Positions 19,094-29,117 of a stretch of DNA of 64,000 nt are shown piece after piece. Under the pieces are notes generated by a model. It did not search any database, had not been told where the DNA came from, and was given only the letters and a program-made list of their open reading frames with translations. The position numbers and the translations under genes were made by a program. Position 1 is the stretch's first letter, and each line of letters opens with the position of its first letter. Source of the stretch: Wenzhouxiangellaceae bacterium (GTDB lineage Bacteria; Pseudomonadota; Gammaproteobacteria; Xanthomonadales; Wenzhouxiangellaceae); the NCBI GenBank assembly GCA_028289455.1, contig JANQPN010000073.1:35590-99589 (forward strand), given 5' to 3'.

Positions 19094-20131
19094 CTAGCCC
19101 TGCTCCAGCAGGTTGCGCAAATCGATGATCGCGGCGTTGGCTCTGGCAATATAGTTGGCCATTACCAGTGAATGATTGGCAAACAGCCCGAATGCCGAAC
19201 CGTTCATAATCATGGGGCTGCGGATCGGCCGCTGGGTGGCTTCCAGCTCACGGATTATCTGCCGGTAGCTGACCCCGGCATTCTTATCTTCCAGCACACC
19301 GGCGAAATCAACTTCCATGGCACGGAAGAAATGGATCAGCGCCCAGGTAGTACCGCGTGCTTCAAAAAATACATCATCAATTTCCACCCATGGCGTTTTC
19401 ACCCGGATTTCCGCAGGCGAATTGGTTGATTGACGGGCGTTGGGGTCGCCGCTGAGGTCGGTATTCAGGCGCTCCTGGCCAATGCTGGCAGATAACCGCT
19501 GACTAATACTGCCCAGCCGTTTTTCCACCTGCGCCAGATAATCGCGCAGATTATCGGCACGGGCAAAGAACTGAGCATCACTTTCATCCTGGTCTGCCAG
19601 CCGCTGCTGGTAACGGCGCATGGCTGCGATCCCTTCCCGGTATTCCTTTTCGGTTGCCGGCAACAACCAGGAATCGTGGTTGAAATGCATTTGCGGGTCG
19701 GCAATCGCCAGATCGATATCCTCGGTTGATTGGGTCTGCGAGCGGCTGATATCGTTTCGCATCACCCGTGCCAGGTCCCGAGTCTGCAGCAATACGCCAA
19801 ATTCCCAGCCGGGCATGTTGTCCAGAAATACAAACGGCGGTGTGACATCATTGCTGATGTAGCCGCCGCGCTTATCCAGCAGAGTCTCGGCAACCTCGAT
19901 CATAGTTGCGGTGGTTACCGAGCCGATCACCACTGATTGCCGGTTGCGCTCGGCATGCTTTTGCGCCACTTTTTCCACATCAAATACCGGCGGCTCCCGG
20001 CTGACCCAGAACATGACGACGCTGAACAACGCCAGCAGGATCAGAAACGTCAGCCAGAACCAGCGGCGGCGTCCGGTAAACAGCCAGTAACGCACTTCAG
20101 AGAACAGATAGCGGATTGAGCGGAATATCAT
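19094..20131 (-). CDS. DUF2333 family protein
   Basis: MIFRSIRYLFSEVRYWLFTGRRRWFWLTFLILLALF...ISNDVTPPFVFLDNMPGWEFGVLLQTRDLARVMRNDISRSQ. Confidence 0.8.
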   Translation of the reverse strand: MIFRSIRYLFSEVRYWLFTGRRRWFWLTFLILLALFSVVMFWVSREPPVFDVEKVAQKHAERNRQSVVIGSVTTATMIEVAETLLDKRGGYISNDVTPPFVFLDNMPGWEFGVLLQTRDLARVMRNDISRSQTQSTEDIDLAIADPQMHFNHDSWLLPATEKEYREGIAAMRRYQQRLADQDESDAQFFARADNLRDYLAQVEKRLGSISQRLSASIGQERLNTDLSGDPNARQSTNSPAEIRVKTPWVEIDDVFFEARGTTWALIHFFRAMEVDFAGVLEDKNAGVSYRQIIRELEATQRPIRSPMIMNGSAFGLFANHSLVMANYIARANAAIIDLRNLLEQG

Positions 20132-20156
20132 CAGATAACCTTGTGTCAGTTATCGC

Positions 20157-20783
20157 TTAGTTTGCGTCAAGCTCACGGGCAATCAATCCGCTATTAGTCA
20201 CGGTTACCCGGTAAGCTGCTCCGTCACGCATCGGCAGATAGGTCGCCGTACCATAGGTTGCATCAACCATCGGCGCCAGCCTGGGCCGCTGTTGGGCAAA
20301 CTTCCATAAATCCAATTGCGGCGGCAACAGGCTGTCAGCGGCAAGATTCACCACGCTGTGTGGTGCTTCCCGCTCCTGCTGGATGTCCTGATAGCGGCCC
20401 GCCAGCCGCTCCAGTCTGAACTGAGGCTCCAGACCCAGCACAGTGGCCCAGCCTTTCCATTTCAGAAACTGTGCTTCCACCCGCCAGTCATCACCGGCCA
20501 GCAGGTATTGTTCGCGTTTTCCGTCGGGGTACTGCATTTCCGCCTGGAAGGCCTGCTCACCGATTTGGGTAAATCGCAGCTCTGCTACCGGCAGTTCATT
20601 GGTCAACCGGGCATAGGTTTGCAGATTCAGCAAAACAACGGCGATGATAACGCCGCTGAGCAACGGCACCAGGCCGCAGGTGCAGCGAAATAACCCCTTT
20701 ACCGGGTGCCGCCGACAATGCCGAAACCCATGTGCTACGATCCATAAGCCGATAACTGACAGCAATAATGCGATGTAAACCAT
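20157..20783 (-). CDS. Conserved hypothetical membrane protein
   Basis: 208 aa with two N-terminal TM segments and a soluble domain. Confidence 0.6.
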   Translation of the reverse strand: MVYIALLLSVIGLWIVAHGFRHCRRHPVKGLFRCTCGLVPLLSGVIIAVVLLNLQTYARLTNELPVAELRFTQIGEQAFQAEMQYPDGKREQYLLAGDDWRVEAQFLKWKGWATVLGLEPQFRLERLAGRYQDIQQEREAPHSVVNLAADSLLPPQLDLWKFAQQRPRLAPMVDATYGTATYLPMRDGAAYRVTVTNSGLIARELDAN

Positions 20784-20859
20784 AGCTCAAGTATGCAACG
20801 CCGCCGCATGGGTGGCAAACTAACACCCCGAATTCAGCCTGTTTCCAGGAAACCATTAT

Positions 20860-23244
20860 ATGAATCATCTAAAACTTTTCGCCGGGATTTTCCTTGGCCT
20901 GCTGCTGTGCTCACTTAACACGTCTGCTCAGTCGTCAGACGCTTCAACATTAAGCCTGGAACAGGTCATGGCTGAACCGGAGTGGATCGGCCATCCGGTC
21001 GAACAGGCCTGGTGGAGTGTCGACGGCCAGCAGGTCTATTACCGGATTCAGCAATCCGGTGGTGCGCTGCGCGAGCTGCACGCCATCGATATCAACTCCA
21101 ACCGCGACTGGCCTATGACGCTGGAGCAGCAGACCGATATCAACGATAACAATGCGGTCTATGACGAGCAGCAGCGACGGGCGCTGTTTCTCCGCCATGG
21201 TGATGTTTTTCTCCAGCACCTGGGCAACAATGATGTCATTCAGCTGACCCGCAGTGCAGCGATTGAAAGGCAACCGCAGTTTATGCTCAACACGCGCCAG
21301 GTGATGTACCAGCGTGGTCAGGACTGGGTGATCCATGACCTGAGCAGCGGCCTGGTCTATCAGGCTGCCGAGCTGCGCAGCGAAGACCCGCCTGAAGATA
21401 ATGACCACGGCCCGTTGGCGGAACAGCAGGCGCGGTTGTTTAAAACCCTGCGGCGGCAGACCGATGAGCAGCAGGCCGAAGAACAGCAGCGCGAAAGCCT
21501 GGATGAGCTGACTGACAGTGATGCGCCTGAACCATGGTATCTGGGCAGTGACCGTCAGGTTGTCGGCACCAGTCTGTCACCTGCCGGTAACCGGCTGCTG
21601 GTGGTTACCGCCGATAACAGCGATGACAATGGCCGCGGTGGAAAAATGCCCCACTACGTCACCCACTCCGGCTATGTGGATATCGAAGACGTCAGAACCC
21701 GGGTAGGCCGGAACGTACCGGGCGGACACCAGCTGCTGCTGTTGAATCTGAATACCCATGAAATTCACCCGCTCAGTCGCGATGTGCTGCCGGGTATTGA
21801 GGATGACCCATTGGCGGACCTGCGCGCCGAGCAGGAGCTGGATGCGCTGGAAGGTTCCCGACCGGCCTGGGTCATGGACATCAGCTGGAATACCGGCGGC
21901 GACCAGGCGGCAGTGCAATGGCGGGCGGTGGACAACAAAGACCGCTGGCTGGCTACAGTGGATTTTTCCGGGCACCGGCTGCAACCGCGGCACCGGCTGA
22001 CCGACCCGGGGTGGATCAACTGGAACTTCAATGAATTCGGCTGGTTGCCGGAATCCGCCGATGACAGCGAACCTGTACTGTGGTTTGTGTCGGAAGAATC
22101 CGGCTACGCGCACTTTTACACCTTACCGCTGGACCAGAGCCGGCCGGATCAGCACACCGAAGGCAACTGGGAGGTCTACAATCCGGTTGTCAGCCGGGAT
22201 GGCGGCAGCGTGACCTTTATCGCCAACCGGGAACGCCCGATAGAATACGAATTGTATCGCCTGACCCTGGAAGACGATGCCATCGAAACTCTGACTGATC
22301 TTGATGGCGTCGAGCGTTTTACCCTGTCACCGGATCAGTCATCGGCGCTGGTGATGTACTCAGGCAGTTATCTGCCCATGCAGCTGGCGCTGGCCGGTAA
22401 TGATCAGACGCTGATATTGACCGATACCCGTACCGATGAATTCAAAGCCATGAGCTGGCAGCAGCCTCAGTTTGTTGAAGTCCCTTCACAGCACGATGCC
22501 GGTCAGCCGATCTGGTCCAAGCTGTATCTTCCGGATTTTGACCAGCATGACGGCCCCCGGCCGATTGTGATGTTTGTACACGGAGCCGGCTATACCCAGA
22601 ATACCCATCAGAGATATCCGTATTACTTCCGTGAACAGATGTTTCACAATCTGCTGACGCAGCGCGGTTATGTGGTGCTGGACATGGACTTCCGCGCGTC
22701 CGAAGGTTACGGACGGGACTGGCGGACGGCAATTTACCGGCAAATGGGTCACCCGGAGCTGGAAGATCTGCTGGATGGTCTCGACTGGTTATCGGACAAC
22801 TATCCGGTCGACCGCCAGCGCGCCGGAGTCTATGGTGGATCGTATGGCGGATTTATGGCGCTGATGGCAATGTTCAGGGCACCTGGCGAATTCCAGGCGG
22901 GTGCGTCTTTACGCCCGGTGACCGACTGGGTAGCTTATAACCACGGTTACACTTCCAATATCCTGAACACCCCGGAAATTGATCCGGAAGCTTATCTTAA
23001 AAGCTCGCCCATCGAACATGCCGAAGGGTTACAGGGGCACCTGCTGATCGCGCATGGGATGCTCGACAGCAATGTGTTTTATCAGGATTCGGTCAGGCTG
23101 GCGCAGCGCCTGATTGAGCTGCGCAAGCCCAACTGGGAACTGGCCAGCTATCCGCTGGAACCGCACAGCTTTATTTATTCAGACAGCTGGTATGACGAAT
23201 ACCGCCGAATTCTGGAGCTGTTTGAGGAGACCATCGGCGACTGA
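20860..23244 (+). CDS. S9 family peptidase (prolyl oligopeptidase/DPP-like), exported
   Basis: Beta-propeller N-terminal region; catalytic VYGGSYGGFMALMAMF; C-terminal HGMLDSNVFYQDS and EPHSF. Confidence 0.9.
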   Translation: MNHLKLFAGIFLGLLLCSLNTSAQSSDASTLSLEQVMAEPEWIGHPVEQAWWSVDGQQVYYRIQQSGGALRELHAIDINSNRDWPMTLEQQTDINDNNAVYDEQQRRALFLRHGDVFLQHLGNNDVIQLTRSAAIERQPQFMLNTRQVMYQRGQDWVIHDLSSGLVYQAAELRSEDPPEDNDHGPLAEQQARLFKTLRRQTDEQQAEEQQRESLDELTDSDAPEPWYLGSDRQVVGTSLSPAGNRLLVVTADNSDDNGRGGKMPHYVTHSGYVDIEDVRTRVGRNVPGGHQLLLLNLNTHEIHPLSRDVLPGIEDDPLADLRAEQELDALEGSRPAWVMDISWNTGGDQAAVQWRAVDNKDRWLATVDFSGHRLQPRHRLTDPGWINWNFNEFGWLPESADDSEPVLWFVSEESGYAHFYTLPLDQSRPDQHTEGNWEVYNPVVSRDGGSVTFIANRERPIEYELYRLTLEDDAIETLTDLDGVERFTLSPDQSSALVMYSGSYLPMQLALAGNDQTLILTDTRTDEFKAMSWQQPQFVEVPSQHDAGQPIWSKLYLPDFDQHDGPRPIVMFVHGAGYTQNTHQRYPYYFREQMFHNLLTQRGYVVLDMDFRASEGYGRDWRTAIYRQMGHPELEDLLDGLDWLSDNYPVDRQRAGVYGGSYGGFMALMAMFRAPGEFQAGASLRPVTDWVAYNHGYTSNILNTPEIDPEAYLKSSPIEHAEGLQGHLLIAHGMLDSNVFYQDSVRLAQRLIELRKPNWELASYPLEPHSFIYSDSWYDEYRRILELFEETIGD

Positions 23245-23254
23245 GCATTCGCGC

Positions 23255-23276
23255 GGGAGCAGCTTCGGCTGCTCCC
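23255..23276. terminator. Hairpin between convergent genes
   Basis: gggagcagc-ttcg-gctgctccc, perfect 9-bp stem with TTCG tetraloop. Confidence 0.7.
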
Positions 23277-23282
23277 GTGGTG

Positions 23283-24653
23283 TTATTCCAGCAATACCAG
23301 ATAAGCCCTTCTTCCGCGTTGTATTTGCAACACCAGGTCTTCGCGGCTGCCGATATCCTCCAGCAGGTCGCGCATCCTTTCCACTCCATTGAACCGCACC
23401 CGGTTAATAGCGGTGATCACATCACCGGTGCGCAGCCCGGCTGCGGCGCCCAGGCTATCCTGTTCCAGCGATTCAATAATCACACCACCCAGGCGTGAGC
23501 GCTCCGGCAGAACATCCACAATCATGCCTTCCAGCTTGGGGTGCAGCTGACCACCGGGCACATGCCGGTTGAGTGGCCGCATGGTTTCCAGGCTGATCCG
23601 GCGCTCCCGGCCATCACGCAGGTAAATCAGTTCAATTGATTCGCCCAGGGGTGTTAAGCCTTCGATATTGATCAGTGCCTGGGCGTTGCGCACCGGTTGA
23701 CCATTGGCCTGGATAATAACGTCTCCCGGCCTCAAGCCGGCGTCGTCGGCAGGTGTCTGCTCCATTACCCGGGAGATCACCGCGCCCTGATTAATATCCA
23801 GATCAAAGCCGGCTGCCAGTTCGGCAGTCAAATCCTGGGTTTCCAGACCCAGTGAGCCGCGGCTGACCACCCCGTATTCAGTCAGCTGATTCAATACCAG
23901 CTGTGCCATGCTGACGGGAATGGCGAAGCCAATACCGACATTGCCGCCACTGGGTGTAAAAATCGCGGTATTGATGCCCACCAGCTCACCACGCAGATTG
24001 ATCAGCGCGCCGCCGGAATTACCCGGGTTGATGGAAGCATCGGTCTGGATAAAATTCTGAAACTCCAGGCGGTTCAATGCACTTCGACCCAACGCACTGA
24101 CGATCCCGGATGTAACCGTCTGCCCCAGTCCAAAGGGATTGCCGACCGCTACCACGAAGTCACCTACCCTTAACTCTTCAGCGATGTTTAACGGCAGCGC
24201 ATGCAGGCTCTGTTCCTGCGCATCAATTTTGATCACGGCCAGGTCGGTAGCCTCATCACTGCCGATCAGCTCGGCATCAAAACTGCGTCCGTCAACCAGC
24301 GTAACCGCGATGTCGTCTGCATCGTTGATCACATGATGGTTGGTCAGAATATATCCGTTGTCCGCGTCAACGATTACCCCTGAACCCAGGCTTCTGGAAA
24401 CCCGTTCACGGGGTACGTCAGGCAGGTTGAAAAACCGGCGAAAGAACGGATCATCCATAAATGGGCTGCGCACCTGTACCCGGGTTTCGGTATAAATATT
24501 CACCACCGAGGGCACTACCTGTTCCAGCACCGGCGCCAATGACGGCAACGGCTGCCCGTCAACCGCTGCCGGCAATACCGCTTTGGCCGGTGCGGGCAGC
24601 AACAGCAATAATATTGCGCAAATCAGGCCTGCAGTTCGAAGGCAATAGTTCAT
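23283..24653 (-). CDS. degQ: DegQ/HtrA family serine endoprotease
   Basis: ILTNHHVINDADDI, LAVIKID, INPGNSGGALINLRGELVGINTAI; two PDZ regions (GLRPGDVIIQANG, GLRTGDVITAINR). Confidence 0.92.
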   Translation of the reverse strand: MNYCLRTAGLICAILLLLLPAPAKAVLPAAVDGQPLPSLAPVLEQVVPSVVNIYTETRVQVRSPFMDDPFFRRFFNLPDVPRERVSRSLGSGVIVDADNGYILTNHHVINDADDIAVTLVDGRSFDAELIGSDEATDLAVIKIDAQEQSLHALPLNIAEELRVGDFVVAVGNPFGLGQTVTSGIVSALGRSALNRLEFQNFIQTDASINPGNSGGALINLRGELVGINTAIFTPSGGNVGIGFAIPVSMAQLVLNQLTEYGVVSRGSLGLETQDLTAELAAGFDLDINQGAVISRVMEQTPADDAGLRPGDVIIQANGQPVRNAQALINIEGLTPLGESIELIYLRDGRERRISLETMRPLNRHVPGGQLHPKLEGMIVDVLPERSRLGGVIIESLEQDSLGAAAGLRTGDVITAINRVRFNGVERMRDLLEDIGSREDLVLQIQRGRRAYLVLLE

Positions 24654-24931
24654 TGGCGTTTTTCCTTATAGTAATCGTCAATTACACCTGCAAATTTGAC
24701 GCATCCCCGGAGCAATCGTTCGCGCCGGTCACGCAAATGTCATACAGCCTCGCTATTCTGGCGCTCAGAAACAGGCATGGCAATCTGAAACTTTGATGTT
24801 TCAATGGTTATATGCTTTGTCCGGGCGGGTAAGCTACAGATGTATCAGCCATCTGATCAACTTGGAGCGGTACTTGCTTTTTCTGGAAAATAATGGAATA
24901 TATGCACCTAAGCTTAACGGGATAACACAAT

Positions 24932-25576
24932 ATGTTGTGTTTTGAAACCGAAACAGCTCCGGCGAAACCGGATTTACACCAGCAGGTGTTGCGCACTGAC
25001 GTTTCCGGTATGCCGCTGGAATGGATTAACCACGGCGAAGCCGTGCGGCTGATCTGTCTGGAACGGGTGGCTTACTCTTTGGGCGGAATTATTTATACCT
25101 TGCGGGGAGGTATTAATGCAGCTTCCGGCAAGCAAAGCGTGCTTGATGTCAATGCCATCCTGGCCACCAGAGGCCAGCACCCCATCGGTCATTTATTTTC
25201 CAAGGATTATTCACCTCCGCTGAGCAACCGTGCGCTGTTCAAGCGTGACCAGAATCTGTGCCTGTATTGCGGACAGCGGTTTCTGGACCGCGATCTGTCG
25301 CGGGATCACGTTAAACCGATCAGTCAAAACGGCCAGGATACCTGGTCAAATGTGGTGACTGCCTGCAAACGCTGCAACAACCATAAAGCCGGCTATACAC
25401 CGGAACAGGCCGGAATGCAGTTACTGGCCATTCCATTTGTTCCCACCCATGCCGAATATGTTTTTCTGCAGGGCCGCCGGATTCTGGCTGACCAGATGGA
25501 TTTCCTGTTGACCCATTTCCCACGCAACAGCCTGTTGCGCGAGCGTGTTGAACACGCGGCCAGTCTGGCCCATTAA
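24932..25576 (+). CDS. HNH endonuclease
   Basis: FKRDQNLCLYCGQRFLDRDLSRDHVKPISQNGQDTWSNVVTACKRCNNHKAGYTPEQ. Confidence 0.9.
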   Translation: MLCFETETAPAKPDLHQQVLRTDVSGMPLEWINHGEAVRLICLERVAYSLGGIIYTLRGGINAASGKQSVLDVNAILATRGQHPIGHLFSKDYSPPLSNRALFKRDQNLCLYCGQRFLDRDLSRDHVKPISQNGQDTWSNVVTACKRCNNHKAGYTPEQAGMQLLAIPFVPTHAEYVFLQGRRILADQMDFLLTHFPRNSLLRERVEHAASLAH

Positions 25577-26493
25577 TGCCGGATTCCAATAGCAGAGTGG
25601 CTGCCTCCGGAAACGACACCACTTACCTGATCGACGCGAGCATTTACGTTTTCCGGGCGTGGTATTCCGTTCCCGATGATTTTTCCGACCCTCAGGGGCG
25701 GCCAACCAATGCAGTTTACGGCTTCGCCCATTTTTTGTGTGAAGTACTGGAAACCACCCAGGCAAGGCATATCGCCGTTGCTTTCGACGAAGCCCTGGAA
25801 AGCTCATTCCGCAACAACATTTACCCTGAGTACAAGGCCAACCGCGAGCCGGCGCCGCAGGAGCTCAAAGATCAGTTTGCCTGGTGCCGGCAAATGGCCG
25901 AAGCACTGGGCCTGCCCTGTTATTCGCATGAGCAGTACGAAGCCGATGATCTGATCGGCAGCCTGGCACGGTATGCACAATCCAACCGCCAGCAGGTGGC
26001 GATTTTATCTGCCGACAAAGACCTGTCTCAGCTGCTGGTTGATGATGATTACCTGTGGGATTATGCACGCCGCCAGCGCTTCGACAGTTTAGCTATCCAC
26101 AAACGCTTCGGTGTGTATCCTGAACAGATGGCAGATTATCTGGCGTTGACTGGAGACTCGGTGGACAACATCCCGGGTGTGCCGGGTATCGGGCCGAAGA
26201 CAGCGGCAATACTGCTCAAGCACTATGACAACCTGGACAATCTGTGGCAAAAACTGGATGAGGTTTCGTTTCTTTCAATTCGCGGCGCCAAGGGCATCGC
26301 GAAAAAATTACGGGAACATCAGGCCGCTGCGGAACTGGCGCGGCAGCTGACCGGTATCGCCACCCACGCCATTGATTATGACCCGCTGACGCGGCGGCAG
26401 CCGGGCGATCAACATCAGCTGGATGAATTATGCGATGAACTGGGTTTCGGCCGCCTGCTGCGCAGCCGATGCCAGGCGCTAATCGATTCCTGA
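25576..26493 (+). CDS. 5'-3' exonuclease, Xni/ExoIX-like flap endonuclease
   Basis: TYLIDASIYVFRAWYSVPD...FDEALESSFRNNIYPEYKANRE...EADDLIGSLA...SADKDLSQLL...LTGDSVDNIPGVPGIGPKTAAILL. Confidence 0.9.
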   Translation: MPDSNSRVAASGNDTTYLIDASIYVFRAWYSVPDDFSDPQGRPTNAVYGFAHFLCEVLETTQARHIAVAFDEALESSFRNNIYPEYKANREPAPQELKDQFAWCRQMAEALGLPCYSHEQYEADDLIGSLARYAQSNRQQVAILSADKDLSQLLVDDDYLWDYARRQRFDSLAIHKRFGVYPEQMADYLALTGDSVDNIPGVPGIGPKTAAILLKHYDNLDNLWQKLDEVSFLSIRGAKGIAKKLREHQAAAELARQLTGIATHAIDYDPLTRRQPGDQHQLDELCDELGFGRLLRSRCQALIDS

Positions 26494-26508
26494 TCGATCT
26501 AACCCTGC

Positions 26509-28008
26509 TTACAGCCCTCCCTGGGCATCATTGTCATCAGGCCTTGCCAGTAACGGCGGCGGCGCATCGCGCTGCTGCTGCTGGCGCTGACGCAGTACGT
26601 CTTCCAGCCCAGGCGGTTGATTGGCGCCCGGATCGACCGGCTGCAGCGCCAGCTTCAACACCGGCACCTGTGGCAGCGAACTGCCCGGCAGGCGGTTGCC
26701 GCTGAGGTCGAAAGCAGTCCAGTGGCTGGCGCCCATATAGTAATAATCATCCCCGGCGACCACGCCATAATTGGGCACCTGGTATTCCGGATGGTTAACA
26801 TCCAGTGGAATGGCATTGATGACCGCTTTGCCGTTGGGACTTAACAGCAACTGCATGACCCGGTTGGGTTGCATGCCGGGCTGTACGATCACCAGATGTC
26901 CGTTCCAATAGTCCAGCCCTTCAATACCGCCAAGATTAAGCTTGTCCGGAACCGTTACCAGATAGGGTTTGCGGTCACTCAGGTCGACAAATGCCAGACC
27001 ACGGTTCTGATCGGCCAGATACAGCAGGTTATTGTCTTCGTTGAGGGCAATGCCGCGAATAGCCGGCAGCGCCGCGCCACCCGCCAGGATGCTCAATTGA
27101 TCGCTGCCGGCAGGCAGGGTATAGACCAGTGGTGAACGCAAGTCGGCCACATACACCGTACCGTCGCTGGCCACTGCCAGACTGCCCAGTCCATGAGGCT
27201 GACCATCCGGCTGGATTTTGTATTGCCCGATCAGCTCGCCGCTGTCCAGATTAAACTTCAACAGCGCATTCTGACCATAATCGGCCTGCCGGTAACCCTG
27301 CTGCTGGCCCACTGCAGTGGTGGAGGCCCATAGCTCACGCCGCTCACTGTCGATGGCAATATCAAATACCGCCATCTGGTTTTCACTGGTAAATTGCGGC
27401 GCGGATTCAAGCGGCTGGCCTTCCGCGTCCAGCATCACAATTGTGCCGTCACGAACCGAACCAACTAAAAAACTCCCGGACTGTTCATCCCAGGCAAATG
27501 CTTCCGGCAATACTGCTTCTGCCGGCAACCGGAAAGCCATTTCACTGGTGACCAGTGGATCACCGGCTTTTTTAAGCAAGTCATTGATGTACACATATGA
27601 CTCGGTATCGCGGATAGCCTGAGTCTGGGGCAGCTGGTCAAAATCGAAGAACAGACCCTGCTGCTGCATCGCCAGCATCAGGTTGTAGGCTTTGGCGCGC
27701 TCTCTCTGCAACGCATACACAGCCACCAGTTGTGACATCAACGCGCCATCATAGGGGCGGAAATTCAAGGTATGGTTGATGATCCGGATAGCTTCGTCGT
27801 AATTGCTCTCTGAAAAGGCCCGGATTGTCATCGCCTGAAGTGTCGGATAGTGATTCGGCAACTGCTCGGGGAAAACTGTTTTCGCAGGCTGCTCAGCACC
27901 GGCTGCTGCATCACTTTGCTGGGCGCCAACCTGGAAAACCGCCAGGCAGGCAAGAATCAATATCAAACTGTTTTTTGAAATCATGGTAAACATTGTTTTG
28001 ATGACCAA
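26509..28008 (-). CDS. Exported TPR plus beta-propeller (SMP-30/NHL-like) protein
   Basis: TPR-like YDEAIRIINHTLNFRPYDGALMSQLV; propeller-like SDGTVYVADLRSPLVYTL, NNLLYLADQNRGLAFVDL. Confidence 0.65.
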   Translation of the reverse strand: MVIKTMFTMISKNSLILILACLAVFQVGAQQSDAAAGAEQPAKTVFPEQLPNHYPTLQAMTIRAFSESNYDEAIRIINHTLNFRPYDGALMSQLVAVYALQRERAKAYNLMLAMQQQGLFFDFDQLPQTQAIRDTESYVYINDLLKKAGDPLVTSEMAFRLPAEAVLPEAFAWDEQSGSFLVGSVRDGTIVMLDAEGQPLESAPQFTSENQMAVFDIAIDSERRELWASTTAVGQQQGYRQADYGQNALLKFNLDSGELIGQYKIQPDGQPHGLGSLAVASDGTVYVADLRSPLVYTLPAGSDQLSILAGGAALPAIRGIALNEDNNLLYLADQNRGLAFVDLSDRKPYLVTVPDKLNLGGIEGLDYWNGHLVIVQPGMQPNRVMQLLLSPNGKAVINAIPLDVNHPEYQVPNYGVVAGDDYYYMGASHWTAFDLSGNRLPGSSLPQVPVLKLALQPVDPGANQPPGLEDVLRQRQQQQRDAPPPLLARPDDNDAQGGL

Positions 28009-28131
28009 AGGTAAATTTTATAATTTGCTTAGCAGCGCTGCTCAGACTCATCGGACAAAAAATGGTTCGCACAGGCATACCTGAATATATCTGATTGACC
28101 CTGAATATCAGCTGATGCCAACATAGGTAAT

Positions 28132-28647
28132 ATGAAAAAAACACATTACCAGGGACGCTATCTGATTCTGAATGAAACCGATGGCTGGGAATACGTCAGC
28201 CGCCGGGGACGCAGCGATGTGGTTATTATTGTGGCCGTGACGCCTGATAACAAGTTATTGCTTGTTGAACAATACCGGATACCGGTGACAGCTTTCACCA
28301 TTGAACTGCCCGCCGGCCTGGTTGGTGACCAGGCCGGGCAATCAGATGAATCTCTGGAGCAGGCAGCAGACAGGGAGTTACTCGAAGAAACCGGCTTTCA
28401 GGCGGAATCTCTCAGTCTGCTGCACCGTGGCCCGACCTCGGCCGGTCTGTGCGATGAACAGATGGTGATATTTCACGCCCATAACCTTCAGCGAATTCAT
28501 GCCGGTGGCGGTGATGACAGTGAAGACATCACCGTACACGCTATTGATCTGGACCAGCTGCCGGCCTGGCTGAACGCTCAGTCACAGGCCGGCAAATTGC
28601 TCGACCCGAAAATTTATGCCGCCCTGTATTGGGTGAAGCCTGACTAG
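28132..28647 (+). CDS. NUDIX hydrolase (ADP-ribose pyrophosphatase-like)
   Basis: LLVEQYRIPVTAFTIELPAGLVGDQ...ADRELLEETGFQAE. Confidence 0.9.
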   Translation: MKKTHYQGRYLILNETDGWEYVSRRGRSDVVIIVAVTPDNKLLLVEQYRIPVTAFTIELPAGLVGDQAGQSDESLEQAADRELLEETGFQAESLSLLHRGPTSAGLCDEQMVIFHAHNLQRIHAGGGDDSEDITVHAIDLDQLPAWLNAQSQAGKLLDPKIYAALYWVKPD

Positions 28648-29045
28648 TAAATATACGCAAGAATCGCGAAATACAGATTAGCCAGCGCAGCAATCAAAAC
28701 CACTAACCAGGTCAGCGCTGTGCCTGCCACCCGTCCAAAACTGGTGCCGGGCTGGCGGGTAAAGCCCCAGGCATGCAGGCACCTGCCGATAAACAGCGCT
28801 GCCCCCAGAATATGCATCGCCCACCACGGAAACGTGGTCTGTTCGAGCACCAGCAGTAAGATCAAAGCAAGCGGCACATACTCGGTAAAATTAGCGTGTG
28901 CCCTGACCGCCCGGGCCAGTTCCTTGCCTTCGCCCAGGCCGTAGTCAACCCGTTCCTGGCGCCGGAATTTGACCGTACGCAGCGATAAATAGATAAACAG
29001 CAACCCTAACAAGCTGCCGTAAGTGGCAACGATATGTGCGTGCAT
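28644..29045 (-). CDS. MAPEG family membrane protein
   Basis: VRAHANFTEYVPLALILLLVLEQ...HILGAALFIGRCLHAWGF. Confidence 0.85.
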   Translation of the reverse strand: MHAHIVATYGSLLGLLFIYLSLRTVKFRRQERVDYGLGEGKELARAVRAHANFTEYVPLALILLLVLEQTTFPWWAMHILGAALFIGRCLHAWGFTRQPGTSFGRVAGTALTWLVVLIAALANLYFAILAYIY

Positions 29046-29117
29046 AACGCCTCCTGTTATTATTGGTGAAAGTATATTTTTCGATTATATCCTTGATCAT
29101 GCACGGGAACTGTATCC

